The notes under the pieces were generated by a model. It made no database searches and was not told the DNA's origin. It saw nothing but the letters and a program-made list of their open reading frames with translations. A stretch of 41,241 nucleotides of DNA from Nitrosomonas sp. (GTDB lineage: Bacteria; Pseudomonadota; Gammaproteobacteria; Burkholderiales; Nitrosomonadaceae), in the NCBI RefSeq assembly GCF_022842015.1, contig NZ_JALHQJ010000020.1, positions 1-41,241 of the forward strand, read 5' to 3'. Within the stretch, counting starts at the first letter, position 1. Every line of letters starts with the position of its first letter. Position numbers and translations under genes: made by a program. This document shows, piece after piece, positions 8,146 to 18,362 of this stretch.

Positions 8146-9180
8146 ATGCGAAAGCCTATTATAGCTATGATTTTATTCCTGAGTCTGCTTTCTATTCCAC
8201 CAGTCAATGCTGAGGATAACTTGTTGCGAAGCGATACTCCCTATCGCCATATCGTTGTGCCAGGCGATACGCTATGGGGGATTGCTTCCAGATTTCTTAA
8301 CGACCCTTGGCGTTGGCCGGAGATCTGGGGACTCAACCGTGAGCAGGTAAAAAATCCTCACAGAATCTATCCCGGCGATATTGTAGTACTGAGAAAAACA
8401 TCCTACGGATTTCGATTGAGCCTCGAGGATACTGAAGATGAAATCAGGACGGTCAAATTATCTCCAAAAATTCGCTCGGAACTATCAGATGATGCTGCCA
8501 TACCCAGTATCCCAGCCGCCGCCATCGAGCCTTTTCTTAGTCAACCGCTAGTTATTGAAAAGGATGGCCTCGACAATGCCCCCTATATCTTAGGCTCCAG
8601 CGACAATCGAGTCGTTCTAAGTACAGGTAATACTGCTTATGTCAATGGATTGCCGAAAGATAAAGGCTCGACATGGCAAATTTTCCGTCCGGGCAAAGCA
8701 TTAAAAGACCCCGATCAAAAAGATCAGATTCTCGGCTACGAAGCAACTTACTTAGGCAATGCCAAAGCTACTGTATTTGCCGATGTTAGCACAGTCACTA
8801 TCACGCGGGCTGCGGAAGAAATCCTGAATGGAGATCGATTGGTTCCAGCACCTGATAACATATTCAATAACTACGCGCCCCATGCGCCAGATTTTCCAAT
8901 CAATGGACGAATCATTTCAGTCTATGGCGGTATCACCGAAATTGGCAAAGGCGCCATCGTTACCTTGAATAAAGGTGGATTGGATGGCCTGGAAATGGGT
9001 CATGTGCTTGCTATTTTCCGAACAAGCCAAGCTAAATCTCTGACAGGGGAAACGTTACAGTTGCCTGATGAAAGAACGGGGCTAGCATTCGTATTTCGCG
9101 TTTTTGACAAAGTATCTTACGCGCTGGTCGTTCAAAGCACACATTCCATTAAAATACTCGATGCGGTCAAAACGCCTTAA
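8146..9180 (+). CDS. LysM-domain exported protein
   Basis: A 344-residue secreted or periplasmic protein. It has a signal peptide (MRKPIIAMILFLSLLSIPPV then NAEDN, cleavage near NA/ED) followed by one LysM domain at about residues 35-82 (HIVVPGDTLWGIASRFLNDP ... IYPGDIVVL), a fold that binds peptidoglycan glycans. The rest, about 260 residues, has no motif I can name. From knowledge of the family, this LysM protein is typically found next to dprA in betaproteobacteria, and here dprA starts 18 bases downstream. It is transcribed divergently from def. A role in cell-wall binding or maintenance is inferred only from LysM. Confidence 0.88.
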   Translation: MRKPIIAMILFLSLLSIPPVNAEDNLLRSDTPYRHIVVPGDTLWGIASRFLNDPWRWPEIWGLNREQVKNPHRIYPGDIVVLRKTSYGFRLSLEDTEDEIRTVKLSPKIRSELSDDAAIPSIPAAAIEPFLSQPLVIEKDGLDNAPYILGSSDNRVVLSTGNTAYVNGLPKDKGSTWQIFRPGKALKDPDQKDQILGYEATYLGNAKATVFADVSTVTITRAAEEILNGDRLVPAPDNIFNNYAPHAPDFPINGRIISVYGGITEIGKGAIVTLNKGGLDGLEMGHVLAIFRTSQAKSLTGETLQLPDERTGLAFVFRVFDKVSYALVVQSTHSIKILDAVKTP

Positions 9181-9198
9181 AACAATAGCTGCACATTC

Positions 9199-10296
9199 AT
9201 GAAATATGCATCTGATATTGAATCATGGCTAAGTCTTAATCTGATTGACGGCTTGGGCGGCGAATCTATCCGTCGGCTTTTGATTGCTTTTGGCAACCCT
9301 GCAGCAATCCTTTCGGCACATGTTACAGCGCTCGAACGCATTGTAAAAAAAACAACGGCTCATCGCATCAAGCAAGGCGCCGAACGCGATAACATTATAA
9401 ATGTACTTAAATGGCTGGAAGATCCCATTAACGCAGTCATTACGTTGGCTGATTCCGATTACCCGGCACAATTGCTCAATATTGCGGACCCTCCTCCATT
9501 ACTTTATTTTAAAGGCCGGCGCGAACTTCTCCAGCAACCTGCTTTGGCGGTCGTTGGAAGCCGTAACGCAACACCGCAAGGGTTATCCAATGCAGAAGCA
9601 TTTTCAGAAGCCTCGAGCAATGCCGGGCTTTGTATTATCAGCGGCATGGCACTTGGTATAGATACTGCCGCCCACCATGGCGGCTTGCGTGGCTCTGCCG
9701 CTAGCATAGCCATCGTAGGAACAGGGCTAGATATTGTTTATCCAGCAAAAAATCATCCTTTAGCTCATAAACTCGCAAAAGAAGGTGCGCTGATTTCTGA
9801 ATTTCCTTTGGGCACACCCGCCATAGGCCGGAACTTTCCGCGCAGAAACCGCATCATCAGTGGCATGACCCAGGGTTGCCTAGTAGTAGAAGCTGCATTG
9901 CAAAGCGGTTCATTGATTACAGCACGCCAGGCTTTAGAACAGGGTCGCGAAGTGATGGCAATTCCAGGATCTATTCATTCCCCTCTTTCAAAAGGCTGTC
10001 ATGCATTAATCAAACAAGGTGCAAAATTGGTTGAAAACACACAAGATATTTTAGACGAATTAAGTCATCTGGCATTAATCGATGCCGCACCCGTCAGAAA
10101 AAAAGAATTCACCCATGAGGAATCAACCGAAAATTCGTTATTACTGAGTCATCTAAGTTATGATACCGTTAATATTGATACTTTGTGCGCACGTAGCGGC
10201 TTGACTGCCGAGGTTGTATCAGCCATGCTATTAACGCTTGAACTTGACGGTCAAATCAGCAGTCTACCAGGAGGATGGTATCAGCGAATTAAATGA
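9199..10296 (+). CDS. dprA: DNA processing protein DprA (Smf)
   Basis: Binds incoming single-stranded DNA in natural transformation and loads RecA. 365 residues. A SAM-like helical N-terminus (residues about 10-80) precedes the Rossmann-like core, which shows VVGSRNATPQG, CIISGMALGIDTAAHHGGL, AIVGTGLDIVYP, FPRRNRIISGM and SGSLITARQALEQGR, all hallmarks of the family. A C-terminal winged-helix segment follows (about 310-365, with LTAEVVSAMLLTLELDGQI). The ribosome site is weak. It sits between the LysM gene and smg, a conserved order. Presence of dprA alone does not prove competence, since no other competence genes are in the window. Confidence 0.96.
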   Translation: MKYASDIESWLSLNLIDGLGGESIRRLLIAFGNPAAILSAHVTALERIVKKTTAHRIKQGAERDNIINVLKWLEDPINAVITLADSDYPAQLLNIADPPPLLYFKGRRELLQQPALAVVGSRNATPQGLSNAEAFSEASSNAGLCIISGMALGIDTAAHHGGLRGSAASIAIVGTGLDIVYPAKNHPLAHKLAKEGALISEFPLGTPAIGRNFPRRNRIISGMTQGCLVVEAALQSGSLITARQALEQGREVMAIPGSIHSPLSKGCHALIKQGAKLVENTQDILDELSHLALIDAAPVRKKEFTHEESTENSLLLSHLSYDTVNIDTLCARSGLTAEVVSAMLLTLELDGQISSLPGGWYQRIK

Positions 10297-10358
10297 CATT
10301 TGATGCCATTAACTAAAACCGTTCATCTGTAAACAAATCCGCACCAATAGACATAATT

Positions 10359-10817
10359 ATGTTCGATATACTCGTTTATTTATTTGAAAATTATTTTGAT
10401 TCAGGAAGCTACCCTGACTCTGCAACACTGACACGCAAACTCACCATGGCTGGATTTGCCGACGAGGATATTAGCGAAACACTTAGTTGGCTCTCTGAAC
10501 TTGAGCGCCATGACATTGGTAATTACCCAGCCAGCTTTGCCGGGAACAATTCCTTCCGATGCTTTACCGAATATGAAATAGAGAAAATTGATACTGAAGG
10601 ACGAGGATTTATTTTCTTTCTGGAACAAGCCGGCATTATTAATCCGTTGCAACGAGAGTTATTAATTGATCGCGTACTGATGATGCATGAAAACTCACCC
10701 AGTCTTGAGAAAATTAAACTGATTGTTTTGACAGAACTATGGATCCAGAACCAGCTTACTGACGATACCATACTAGAAAAATTACTGATTGTCAGTGACT
10801 CTCATTATCGTCATTAA
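10359..10817 (+). CDS. smg: Smg family protein (DUF494)
   Basis: A 152-residue acidic, mostly helical protein of the Smg/DUF494 family, whose molecular role is not settled. It starts MFDILVYLFENYFDSGSYPD and continues with AGFADEDISETLSWLSELE, typical of the family. Smg is conserved directly downstream of dprA (smf) in many gamma- and betaproteobacteria, as here. The gap to dprA is 62 bases; co-transcription is likely. Confidence 0.92.
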   Translation: MFDILVYLFENYFDSGSYPDSATLTRKLTMAGFADEDISETLSWLSELERHDIGNYPASFAGNNSFRCFTEYEIEKIDTEGRGFIFFLEQAGIINPLQRELLIDRVLMMHENSPSLEKIKLIVLTELWIQNQLTDDTILEKLLIVSDSHYRH

Positions 10818-10964
10818 GACTAAATCGCATTCTTTTTATACCAAATAGCTGCTTGAGTAAATACAGCAAACACGCTCATTCAGTAAGTTTGATTCAAATT
10901 TCACAGTTATCAATAATCATGCGCGACAATATAGAGCCAGCAAATTATTTTTCTCGGAAAACTC

Positions 10965-13481
10965 ATGGGTAAATCTCTAATCATTGCTGAAAAACCTTCA
11001 GTAGCAGCAGATATCGCGCGAGCACTGGGCAACTTCACCAAAAATACTGATTTTTTCGAGAATGATCAATACGTCATATCTTCGGCAGTAGGTCATTTAC
11101 TCGAGCTAGTTATTCCTGAAGAATATGAAGTAAAGCGTGGTAAGTGGAGTTTTGCAAATTTACCCGTGATTCCTCCGCATTTTGATTTGAATCCGATAGA
11201 GAAAACGTCCTCACGTCTGAAGCTATTGAGTAAGCTCATCAAACGTAAAGACGTCGATTCATTGATAAACGCTTGCGACGCCGGGCGTGAGGGTGAATTG
11301 ATTTTTTATTATATTCTGCGCCATGTTGGTATCAACAAACCTGTAAAACGCCTTTGGTTGCAGTCCATGACACCCGATGCCATTCGTCAAGGCTTTACCA
11401 AGCTAATGGACAATGACGAAGTCAAGTCGCTTGCGGAAGCCGCTGTCAGCCGCTCAGAATCGGACTGGTTAGTCGGAATTAATGGTACGCGTGCCATGAC
11501 TGCCTTTAACTCGCAGGAAGGGGGATTTCATAAGACTACCGTTGGACGGGTACAAACTCCCACTTTGGCAATTCTTGTTGAACGCGAAGAAAAAATAAAA
11601 AAATTTCAGCCACAGGATTACTGGGAAATTCACGCTACATTTACAGCCAGCAGCGGCAATTATAATGGCAAATGGTTTGATGAAAAATTCGTCAAGGATA
11701 AAATCAATCAAGAGTCAAGACCAGAAAGACTTTGGGAGCAGAAGAAAGCAGAAATTATTCTTGTTAAATGTCAGGGAAAATCTGGCCATGTCGACGAAGA
11801 AAGCAAGCCCAGCAAAGAAATCTGCCCATTACTTTATGATTTGACTAGCCTGCAGCGTGACGCCAATAGCCGCTTTGGCTTTTCGGCCAAGGCAACACTG
11901 GGTCTGGCGCAAGCATTGTATGAGAAGCACAAGGTACTGACTTATCCACGAACGGATTCACGCGCTCTGCCGGAAGACTATATCAGCACCGTTAAAGATA
12001 CTTTGCAGAGCCTGGAAAACACCGACTATGGTGAATTTTGTCGACAGATTCTAACATCAAACTGGGTTACTCCCAATAAGCGTATTTTCAATAACACAAA
12101 AATCTCAGATCACTTTGCCATTATCCCGACTTCATTAAATGCAACGAAGTTAAATGAAGCGGAAGCGAAGCTTTACGATCTGGTTACTAAACGTTTCTTA
12201 GCCATTTTTTTCCCAGCAGCAGAATTTCTGATCACCACTCGCCTTACCCGGGTTGAAAATGAGCCTTTTAAAACTGAAGGTAAAGTCATGGTAAATCCTG
12301 GCTGGCAGGCGGTCTATGGAAAAACAATCAAGTCAGATAGCGCGGAAGATGACAGCACGCTCGTCGCCATTACTCCCGGTGAATCTGTCAATACAGAAAC
12401 CATCAACATTGTCGCAAATCAAACTCGCCCGCCTGCGAGGTTTAATGAGGCAACGCTGCTTTCCGCCATGGAGAGCGCCGGTAAGCTTGTAGAAGATGAA
12501 GAGCTACGTGCTGCGATGAGCGCAAAAGGTTTAGGTACGCCGGCGACTCGCGCTGCAATTATTGAAGGCTTAGTTTTTGAAAATTATATTCAGCGTGTTG
12601 GCCGCGAATTGCATCCAACGGCAAAGGCTTCTTCATTAATCACGTTATTACGCGGTCTTAAAATTCCCGAACTTATCTCACCTGAATTAACAGGCAACTG
12701 GGAATTTCAGTTACGCCAGATTGAGCAAGGTCATCTAAAACGCACTGCATTCATGGAAAAAATTGCCGAGATGACGCGGCATATGGTCGAACAAGCAAAG
12801 ACTCATCGTGGCGAAACCATAACAGGTGATTTCGCTGTCTTGAAATCCCCTTGCCCGAAGTGTAGTGGCATCGTTCATGAAACCTACAAAAAATTTCAAT
12901 GCCAGAAGTGTGATTTTGCGCTCTGGAAAATTCTGGCTGGTCGCCAATTTGAAGTTGAAGAAATGGAAACATTGATCACTCAGCGTGAAGCGGGTCCATT
13001 GCAAGGTTTCCGAAGCAAAATGGGACAATCGTTTAATGCTATCATCAGGCTTACGGATACTCTAGAAATGAAGTTCGATTTCGGTAACAATGATGAAAAT
13101 CAAGAAGAAATCGATTTTAGTGAGCAACTTTCGCTTGGCAAATGCCCAAAATGCAACCATGCTGTTTATGAACACGGCATGCAGTATGTTTGTGAAAAAT
13201 CTGTCGGGCCAGCTCGTACCTGTGATTTTAAAACCGGCAAAATTATTCTTGCGCGCCCAATTGATCGTGCACAAATCACCAAATTACTGGAAACCGGAAA
13301 AACTGATTTATTAACAAAGTTCATTTCCAAAAAAGGAAGGCCATTTTCGGCTTATTTGGTCAGGAATCCCGATGGGAAAATAGGTTTTGAATTTGAACAA
13401 AAAGTACCTAAAAAGACCGCTGAAACAAAATCCAAAACAAAGCAGCCAAGAACTCGATCAACCGGTGATGTTACCTCTTAA
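10965..13481 (+). CDS. topB: DNA topoisomerase III (type IA)
   Basis: Type IA topoisomerase of 838 residues that relaxes or decatenates DNA through a 5'-phosphotyrosyl intermediate. The N-terminal Toprim domain begins MGKSLIIAEKPSVAADIARA and contains NACDAGREGELIF; the core has GRVQTPTLAILVEREEKI and the active-site Tyr (about residue 327) in VLTYPRTDSRALPEDY. The C-terminal region has a CPKCSG...FQCQKCDFALWK zinc-ribbon-like segment and a second CPKC module, then a basic tail rich in Lys, Thr and Arg. The TopB-type start and motif spacing favour topoisomerase III over TopA. The dprA-smg-topB order is common in betaproteobacteria. A terminator hairpin follows at 13545-13570. Confidence 0.93.
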   Translation: MGKSLIIAEKPSVAADIARALGNFTKNTDFFENDQYVISSAVGHLLELVIPEEYEVKRGKWSFANLPVIPPHFDLNPIEKTSSRLKLLSKLIKRKDVDSLINACDAGREGELIFYYILRHVGINKPVKRLWLQSMTPDAIRQGFTKLMDNDEVKSLAEAAVSRSESDWLVGINGTRAMTAFNSQEGGFHKTTVGRVQTPTLAILVEREEKIKKFQPQDYWEIHATFTASSGNYNGKWFDEKFVKDKINQESRPERLWEQKKAEIILVKCQGKSGHVDEESKPSKEICPLLYDLTSLQRDANSRFGFSAKATLGLAQALYEKHKVLTYPRTDSRALPEDYISTVKDTLQSLENTDYGEFCRQILTSNWVTPNKRIFNNTKISDHFAIIPTSLNATKLNEAEAKLYDLVTKRFLAIFFPAAEFLITTRLTRVENEPFKTEGKVMVNPGWQAVYGKTIKSDSAEDDSTLVAITPGESVNTETINIVANQTRPPARFNEATLLSAMESAGKLVEDEELRAAMSAKGLGTPATRAAIIEGLVFENYIQRVGRELHPTAKASSLITLLRGLKIPELISPELTGNWEFQLRQIEQGHLKRTAFMEKIAEMTRHMVEQAKTHRGETITGDFAVLKSPCPKCSGIVHETYKKFQCQKCDFALWKILAGRQFEVEEMETLITQREAGPLQGFRSKMGQSFNAIIRLTDTLEMKFDFGNNDENQEEIDFSEQLSLGKCPKCNHAVYEHGMQYVCEKSVGPARTCDFKTGKIILARPIDRAQITKLLETGKTDLLTKFISKKGRPFSAYLVRNPDGKIGFEFEQKVPKKTAETKSKTKQPRTRSTGDVTS

Positions 13482-13544
13482 ACTAATAAGAAATACCATC
13501 ATTCCAATTACCATTAACACCCGGTAGCTGATCACAAGAGCTCT

Positions 13545-13570
13545 CCGGGCATCAAGTGATTGCCCGGATT
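13545..13570 (+). terminator. Terminator after topB
   Basis: CCGGGCA (13545-13551) pairs with TGCCCGG (13561-13567), extended inward by TCA/TGA with one bulged base, and is followed by ATTTTC. The stem is GC-rich and lies 64 bases after the topB stop. The run of T is short, so efficiency is uncertain. Confidence 0.7.
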
Positions 13571-13593
13571 TTCTGCCATTACTGGCACACGCC

Positions 13594-13839
13594 TTATAAA
13601 TAAAAATTGAGAATATACTTGCCTACCCCGCTAGTCGCCATAATTATCATTATAAGCCCCCCTATAATGGCAGTGCCTTCTATAATGATTGATGCAAATG
13701 CCCCCGTTGTACTCTCAAACTCTTCATCACCCATCGCATTTCTTCGCTTCTCTCTGCGATCTTTCACCCACAATTGCAACCAGATGGCAAAAGGAATTGC
13801 CAATAAAGAGAACATCAAAACAATTTCTGCGTCTTCCAT
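13594..13839 (-). CDS. Small two-helix membrane protein, unknown function
   Basis: An 81-residue protein on the minus strand between topB and aroA. It begins MEDAEIVLMFSLLAIPFAIW (helix 1), then a charged cytoplasmic-type loop LQLWVKDRREKRRNAMGDEE, then a small-residue-rich second helix (FASIIIEGTAIIGGLIMIIM) and the tail GVGKYILNFYL. The ATG has AGAGG 9 bases upstream, so translation is credible. The first helix and the basic segment after it recall PspB-like proteins, but the second helix does not fit that family and I do not assign it. It stands alone, with no partner gene. Confidence 0.65.
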   Translation of the reverse strand: MEDAEIVLMFSLLAIPFAIWLQLWVKDRREKRRNAMGDEEFESTTGAFASIIIEGTAIIGGLIMIIMATSGVGKYILNFYL

Positions 13840-14137
13840 TATATAAAACCTCTTTGATTATTAATAATACGATAAATTTATCTTTTAGATTTTCGCAATA
13901 AATTACGATATCCGATAGCATCACTTTTAAACCAAACGTCTCGCGTTACCTGATTGCTTTTCGTCCAGAATTTACTACGATAGATTACCTTAAACGAGAT
14001 AGCATGATAAAGATTTTTCCAAAAGATACAAATTTGACCCGAGTAATACAAGAAAAATCAGCTAACTTACTCGATCAATAAAATTACTCCCTGAGTGTTC
14101 TTATGAGATATCATTCTTCATTTTAATTGCGTATACC

Positions 14138-15460
14138 ATGAAATGGCTTGATCTCCCATTAGCCAAGAAAGCTCAAGGCACAATACAGCTGCCTGGATCA
14201 AAAAGTATCTCCAACCGGATTCTCTTGCTTGCCGCGCTCGCGCAAGGGATCACGCAGATTCATGATTTACTGACTTCTGACGATACGGCACATATGTTGG
14301 ATGCACTTGCCCAATTGGGTGTTGCCGTCACTAAAACCGGAAAAAATGATTATCGCATTTGCGGTATAAATGAAACATTTCCAGTTACCAACGCTGACTT
14401 ATTTCTCGGCAATGCCGGCACCGCTTTTAGACCATTGGTTGCAGTATTGGCTTTAATGCATGGGCATTATCGACTGTCGGGTGTACCCCGAATGCACGAG
14501 CGACCCATTGCGGATTTGGTTGATGCATTGCGACAATTGGGCGCAAATATCAATTACTTGGGCAACCCAGGCTTTCCTCCATTGGAAATCAAACCATCTA
14601 CCCTGCATGTCATCAACGATGCGCACACGGTTACAGTAAAAGGCAATGTATCCAGCCAATTTCTCACGGGATTGTTGATGGCCTTACCACTGAGCGGAAA
14701 GAAATCCATCATTGAAGTAACTGACACATTAATTTCCCAGCCCTATATCGAATTAACGCTTGCGCAAATGCAGCATTTTGGCGTTCAAGTGGAACACACC
14801 AGCTGGCAGCAATTTGTAATTCCGGCTCGACAAAAGTACCGTAGTCCAGGACACATATCCGTCGAAGGCGATGCTTCGTCAGCTTCATATTTTCTCGCGG
14901 CGGGTGCTATCGGTGATGGCCCGGTAAAAGTGCAAGGAGTAGGCCGAAACAGCGTACAAGGGGATATTCGCTTTGCTGCAGCCCTAGAACAAATGGGAGC
15001 AAAAATATCCATAGGAAAGAACTGGATTGAAGCAAGTAGCGCAAGAAATGGTTGCAGCAGAAAACTGCTACACGCCATCGATTTGGATTGCAATCATATT
15101 CCTGATGCAGCCATGACACTTGCTGTAACCGCATTATTCGCAGAAGGCGTTACCATGCTGCGCAACATTGCCAGCTGGCGCCTGAAAGAGACGGATCGTC
15201 TTGCAGCAATGTCCACTGAATTGAAAAAACTTGGTGCGATTGTTGAAGAGGGTGCAGATTACTTGCGCATTACGCCTCCCATTCATGGCTTGACCCCACA
15301 CGCGGCGATTGATACTTATGATGATCATCGTATGGCCATGTGTTTTTCACTGGCATGCCTGGGCGCACCCGTGCGCATCAACAATCCCGATTGTGTGAAC
15401 AAAACTTTCCCCGATTATTTTGAAAAATTATCACAAATTGTTCACTCTGAAACCAATTAA
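14138..15460 (+). CDS. aroA: 3-phosphoshikimate 1-carboxyvinyltransferase (EPSP synthase)
   Basis: Sixth step of the shikimate pathway: joins phosphoenolpyruvate to shikimate-3-phosphate. 440 residues. The two-domain inside-out barrel signatures are present: [20 protein letters not shown] near the N-terminus, [53 protein letters not shown] and, towards the end, [20 protein letters not shown] and [15 protein letters not shown]. The [10 protein letters not shown] motif corresponds to class I enzymes. It is followed 38 bases later by cmk, the conserved aroA-cmk-rpsA order. About 300 bases of AT-rich DNA upstream must hold its promoter. Confidence 0.97.
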   Translation: MKWLDLPLAKKAQGTIQLPGSKSISNRILLLAALAQGITQIHDLLTSDDTAHMLDALAQLGVAVTKTGKNDYRICGINETFPVTNADLFLGNAGTAFRPLVAVLALMHGHYRLSGVPRMHERPIADLVDALRQLGANINYLGNPGFPPLEIKPSTLHVINDAHTVTVKGNVSSQFLTGLLMALPLSGKKSIIEVTDTLISQPYIELTLAQMQHFGVQVEHTSWQQFVIPARQKYRSPGHISVEGDASSASYFLAAGAIGDGPVKVQGVGRNSVQGDIRFAAALEQMGAKISIGKNWIEASSARNGCSRKLLHAIDLDCNHIPDAAMTLAVTALFAEGVTMLRNIASWRLKETDRLAAMSTELKKLGAIVEEGADYLRITPPIHGLTPHAAIDTYDDHRMAMCFSLACLGAPVRINNPDCVNKTFPDYFEKLSQIVHSETN

Positions 15461-15498
15461 TTTCACTGTACCGTCTTAACAAAACAACAAGATTCTTA

Positions 15499-16179
15499 AT
15501 GAAAACCAAGAAAATTCCTGTTATCACAATTGATGGCCCGTCAGCATCCGGGAAAGGCACCGTCGCCCAATTAGTTGCCCAAAAAATTGGATTTCATTAC
15601 CTTGATAGTGGCGCACTTTATCGTCTAGTTGCTTTAAAAGCACTACTATCGCACGCTGATATCCAAAATGCTGACCAACTTGCAGACATCGCCAAATGCT
15701 TGGACATTGTATTTAAAAATGAACAGATCTACCTTGATGGCGTCATCGTCACAGAAAATATCCGTACAGAACAGTGCGGTTTACTAGCTTCCCAATTAGC
15801 TGCTTATCCACAAGTTCGGGCAGCACTCACAGAACGCCAACGCGCATTTCGCCAATCACCTGGATTGGTTGCCGATGGACGTGATATGGGGTCTGTTATC
15901 TTTCCTGACGCCATGCTAAAAATATTTTTAACTGCCAGCGCAGAAGTGCGTACACAACGTCGATATAACCAGTTGAAAGAGAAAGGAATAAGTGCTAACA
16001 TTGCAGATCTGTTGCATGACATCAAGAAACGGGATGAGCGTGACAGCAATCGTAGCATCGCTCCGCTACAGCAAAGCGCTGATGCACGATTATTAGATAC
16101 TTCAGCGTTGACCATATCCCAGGCACAAGACGCCGTTCTCTCCTGGTATAATGAAATTGCGCAGAAAGCAAGCGTTTGA
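15499..16179 (+). CDS. cmk: Cytidylate kinase
   Basis: Phosphorylates CMP and dCMP with ATP. 226 residues. The P-loop is GPSASGKGTVAQLVA, followed by HYLDSGALYRLVALKAL (substrate-binding region) and VADGRDMGSVIFPDA, all standard for bacterial Cmk; the lid region is RRYNQLKEKG. It sits between aroA and rpsA. Three bases after its stop codon an 18-bp perfect inverted repeat begins, which probably affects expression of rpsA or the stability of the cmk message. Confidence 0.97.
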   Translation: MKTKKIPVITIDGPSASGKGTVAQLVAQKIGFHYLDSGALYRLVALKALLSHADIQNADQLADIAKCLDIVFKNEQIYLDGVIVTENIRTEQCGLLASQLAAYPQVRAALTERQRAFRQSPGLVADGRDMGSVIFPDAMLKIFLTASAEVRTQRRYNQLKEKGISANIADLLHDIKKRDERDSNRSIAPLQQSADARLLDTSALTISQAQDAVLSWYNEIAQKASV

Positions 16180-16181
16180 AT

Positions 16182-16233
16182 ATAGATAACTTCCTTCTTA
16201 ACGTCCGCAAACGAAAAGAAGGAAGTTATCTAT
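16182..16233 (+). promoter_or_regulatory. 18-bp perfect hairpin between cmk and rpsA
   Basis: ATAGATAACTTCCTTCTT (16182-16199) is followed, after a 16-base loop, by its exact complement AAGAAGGAAGTTATCTAT (16216-16233). There is no T-run after it, so it is not a typical intrinsic terminator. It lies 3 bases behind cmk and 76 bases before rpsA. It could be an RNA-processing or stability element, a weak attenuator, or a transcription stop of unusual composition. Confidence 0.6.
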
Positions 16234-16262
16234 TATTTGAATATTTTATCAACTAACCCAGT

Positions 16263-16285
16263 CCACTGGCAACCAAGCCAGTTGG
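16263..16285 (+). promoter_or_regulatory. rpsA leader hairpin (possible S1 autoregulation element)
   Basis: CCACTGGC (16263-16270) pairs with GCCAGTTGG (16277-16285) with one bulged T and a loop of AACCAA. It ends 24 bases before the rpsA start. In gamma-proteobacteria, S1 represses its own translation through a hairpin-rich rpsA leader. A similar role is inferred here from position only. Confidence 0.4.
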
Positions 16286-16309
16286 AATATCAATCAGGTA
16301 TCTTTTATA

Positions 16310-18034
16310 ATGACTACTGCTTCCACTGCAGCTTCTACTGCAACCCAACAATCCTCCGAAAGTTTTGCCGCACTCTTTGAAGAAAGCCTTTCACGACAAG
16401 AAATGCGTATTGGCGAAGTAATCACCGCCGAAGTCGTCCGTGTTGACTACAATATTGTAATTGTAAATGCCGGACTTAAATCTGAAAGCTTTATTCCTGT
16501 CGAAGAATTCAAAAATGATCGTGGTGAGATTGAGGTTAAACCCGGCGATTTTATCAGTGTTGCCATAGAATCTCTTGAAGATGGCTACGGCGAAACCCGC
16601 CTTTCCCGCGACAAAGCTAAGCGCTTAACCGCATGGCATGATCTGGAACAGGCGATGGAAAGCGGAAAGATTGTGACTGGCATGGTTAATGGCAAGGTGA
16701 AAGGCGGCCTGACAGCAATGATTAATGGCATACGGGCATTTCTACCCGGCTCTCTTGTAGATATCCGTCCTGTTAAAGACACCACGCCTTATGAAAATAA
16801 GGAAATGGAATTCAAAGTCATCAAACTGGACCGAAAACGCAACAATGTGGTTGTTTCACGCCGAGCTGTACTAGAGGCGTCACAAGGTGCAGATCGGGAA
16901 TCCTTGCTAGCTAATTTGCAAGAAGGCGCGGTGGTTCAGGGTGTCGTAAAAAATATTACGGATTATGGCGCGTTTGTTGATCTGGGTGGCATTGACGGTC
17001 TACTACATATTACCGACTTGGCATGGCGTCGAGTTAAACATCCTTCTGAAGTCGTCAACATCGGCGATGAAGTTACCGCCAAAGTGCTCAAGTTCGATCA
17101 AGAAAAGAATCGTGTCTCACTAGGGATGAAGCAGCTGAGCGAAGATCCTTGGGTAGGCCTATCACGCCGTTATCCGGCACGCACGCGTTTGTTCGGCAAA
17201 GTGACCAACCTAACCGACTATGGTGCTTTTATTGAAATCGAACAAGGTATCGAAGGATTGGTGCACGTTTCAGAAATGGATTGGACCAACAAGAATGTTT
17301 ATCCTTCGAAAATCGTGCAGCTTGGCGATGAAGTTGAAGTCATGATTCTCGAGATCGACGAAGAACGCCGCCGCATCTCATTAGGCATGAAGCAATGCCA
17401 AACCAATCCATGGGAAGAATTCGCCGCGACTCATGATAAAAACGCCAAGGTGCGTGGTCAAATCAAATCTATCACCGACTTTGGTGTATTTATTGGACTG
17501 CCTGGAAATATCGATGGTCTTGTTCATCTATCAGATTTATCTTGGAATCAGTCTGGCGAAGAAGCCGTTCTTAATTATAAAAAAGGTGATGAAGTCGAAG
17601 CTATGATTTTATCAATTGATGTCGAGCGCGAACGCATTTCATTAGGCATTAAACAAATGGAAGGCGATCCTTTCACCAGTTTCGTTGCCGAGAATGACAA
17701 GAACAGCATTGTTGCTGGCACGGTAAAATCGATTGACCCCAAAGGCGCTGTTATAGCACTCACTGATGAAATCGAAGGTTATTTGCGAGCTTCCGAAGTT
17801 TCGCGTGATCGCGTTGAAGATATTCGCACTTTCTTGAAGGAAGGCGATAAAGTTGAAACCATGATCATTAATGTTGATCGCAAAAACAGAACCATTAATC
17901 TATCGATTAAAGCGAAGGATAAATCAGATGAGTCAAGCGCCATGCAAAAAATTAAAGCTCCAGCTAATGCTGGCACAACCAGCTTAGGTGCTTTACTGAA
18001 AGCGAAAATGGATAGTAAAAATACTGAGCAATAA
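16310..18034 (+). CDS. rpsA: 30S ribosomal protein S1
   Basis: Binds mRNA on the small ribosomal subunit and helps initiation on structured leaders. 574 residues with six S1 repeats, as in other proteobacteria: the first two are divergent ([40 protein letters not shown]), and repeats 3-6 are clear ([80 protein letters not shown]). The N-terminal Ala/Thr/Ser-rich stretch before [11 protein letters not shown] is longer than in E. coli. It is followed 9 bases later by ihfB, a conserved pairing. The leader contains two hairpins. Confidence 0.98.
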   Translation: MTTASTAASTATQQSSESFAALFEESLSRQEMRIGEVITAEVVRVDYNIVIVNAGLKSESFIPVEEFKNDRGEIEVKPGDFISVAIESLEDGYGETRLSRDKAKRLTAWHDLEQAMESGKIVTGMVNGKVKGGLTAMINGIRAFLPGSLVDIRPVKDTTPYENKEMEFKVIKLDRKRNNVVVSRRAVLEASQGADRESLLANLQEGAVVQGVVKNITDYGAFVDLGGIDGLLHITDLAWRRVKHPSEVVNIGDEVTAKVLKFDQEKNRVSLGMKQLSEDPWVGLSRRYPARTRLFGKVTNLTDYGAFIEIEQGIEGLVHVSEMDWTNKNVYPSKIVQLGDEVEVMILEIDEERRRISLGMKQCQTNPWEEFAATHDKNAKVRGQIKSITDFGVFIGLPGNIDGLVHLSDLSWNQSGEEAVLNYKKGDEVEAMILSIDVERERISLGIKQMEGDPFTSFVAENDKNSIVAGTVKSIDPKGAVIALTDEIEGYLRASEVSRDRVEDIRTFLKEGDKVETMIINVDRKNRTINLSIKAKDKSDESSAMQKIKAPANAGTTSLGALLKAKMDSKNTEQ

Positions 18035-18043
18035 GGACATTTC

Positions 18044-18334
18044 ATGACGAAATCTGAATTAATTACTCGACTCGCAGCACGATTCCCTCAACTGGTGGCA
18101 AAAGATGCAGAACTATCAGTTAAAACGATTATTGATGCAATGGCTAAAAGCTTGGCTGGTGGTCAGCGTATAGAAATACGGGGCTTTGGCAGTTTCGATT
18201 TGAATTATCGACCGCCGCGTATCGGGCGCAATCCAAAGTCGGGTGAAAAGGTCAAAGTACCAGAAAAATATGTACCGCATTTCAAAGCCGGAAAAGAAAT
18301 GCGCGAACGCGTTGATTATACGGACAAGAAGTAA
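18044..18334 (+). CDS. ihfB: Integration host factor subunit beta
   Basis: DNA-bending protein of the HU/IHF family that forms a heterodimer with IhfA. 96 residues, starting [20 protein letters not shown]. The DNA-binding beta arm carries [20 protein letters not shown] with the conserved RPPRIGRNP tip, and [14 protein letters not shown] follows. The Proline-flanked arm and position right after rpsA identify the beta subunit and not HU. The 9-base gap makes co-transcription with rpsA likely. A hairpin follows at 18363-18398. Confidence 0.97.
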   Translation: MTKSELITRLAARFPQLVAKDAELSVKTIIDAMAKSLAGGQRIEIRGFGSFDLNYRPPRIGRNPKSGEKVKVPEKYVPHFKAGKEMRERVDYTDKK

Positions 18335-18362
18335 CTTTCACCAATTGCAGAACACTTGTATT

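Noticed and set aside
10818-10964. Possible RNA gene between smg and topB
   Set aside because: No tRNA-like or stable hairpin structure was seen in the 147-base gap.
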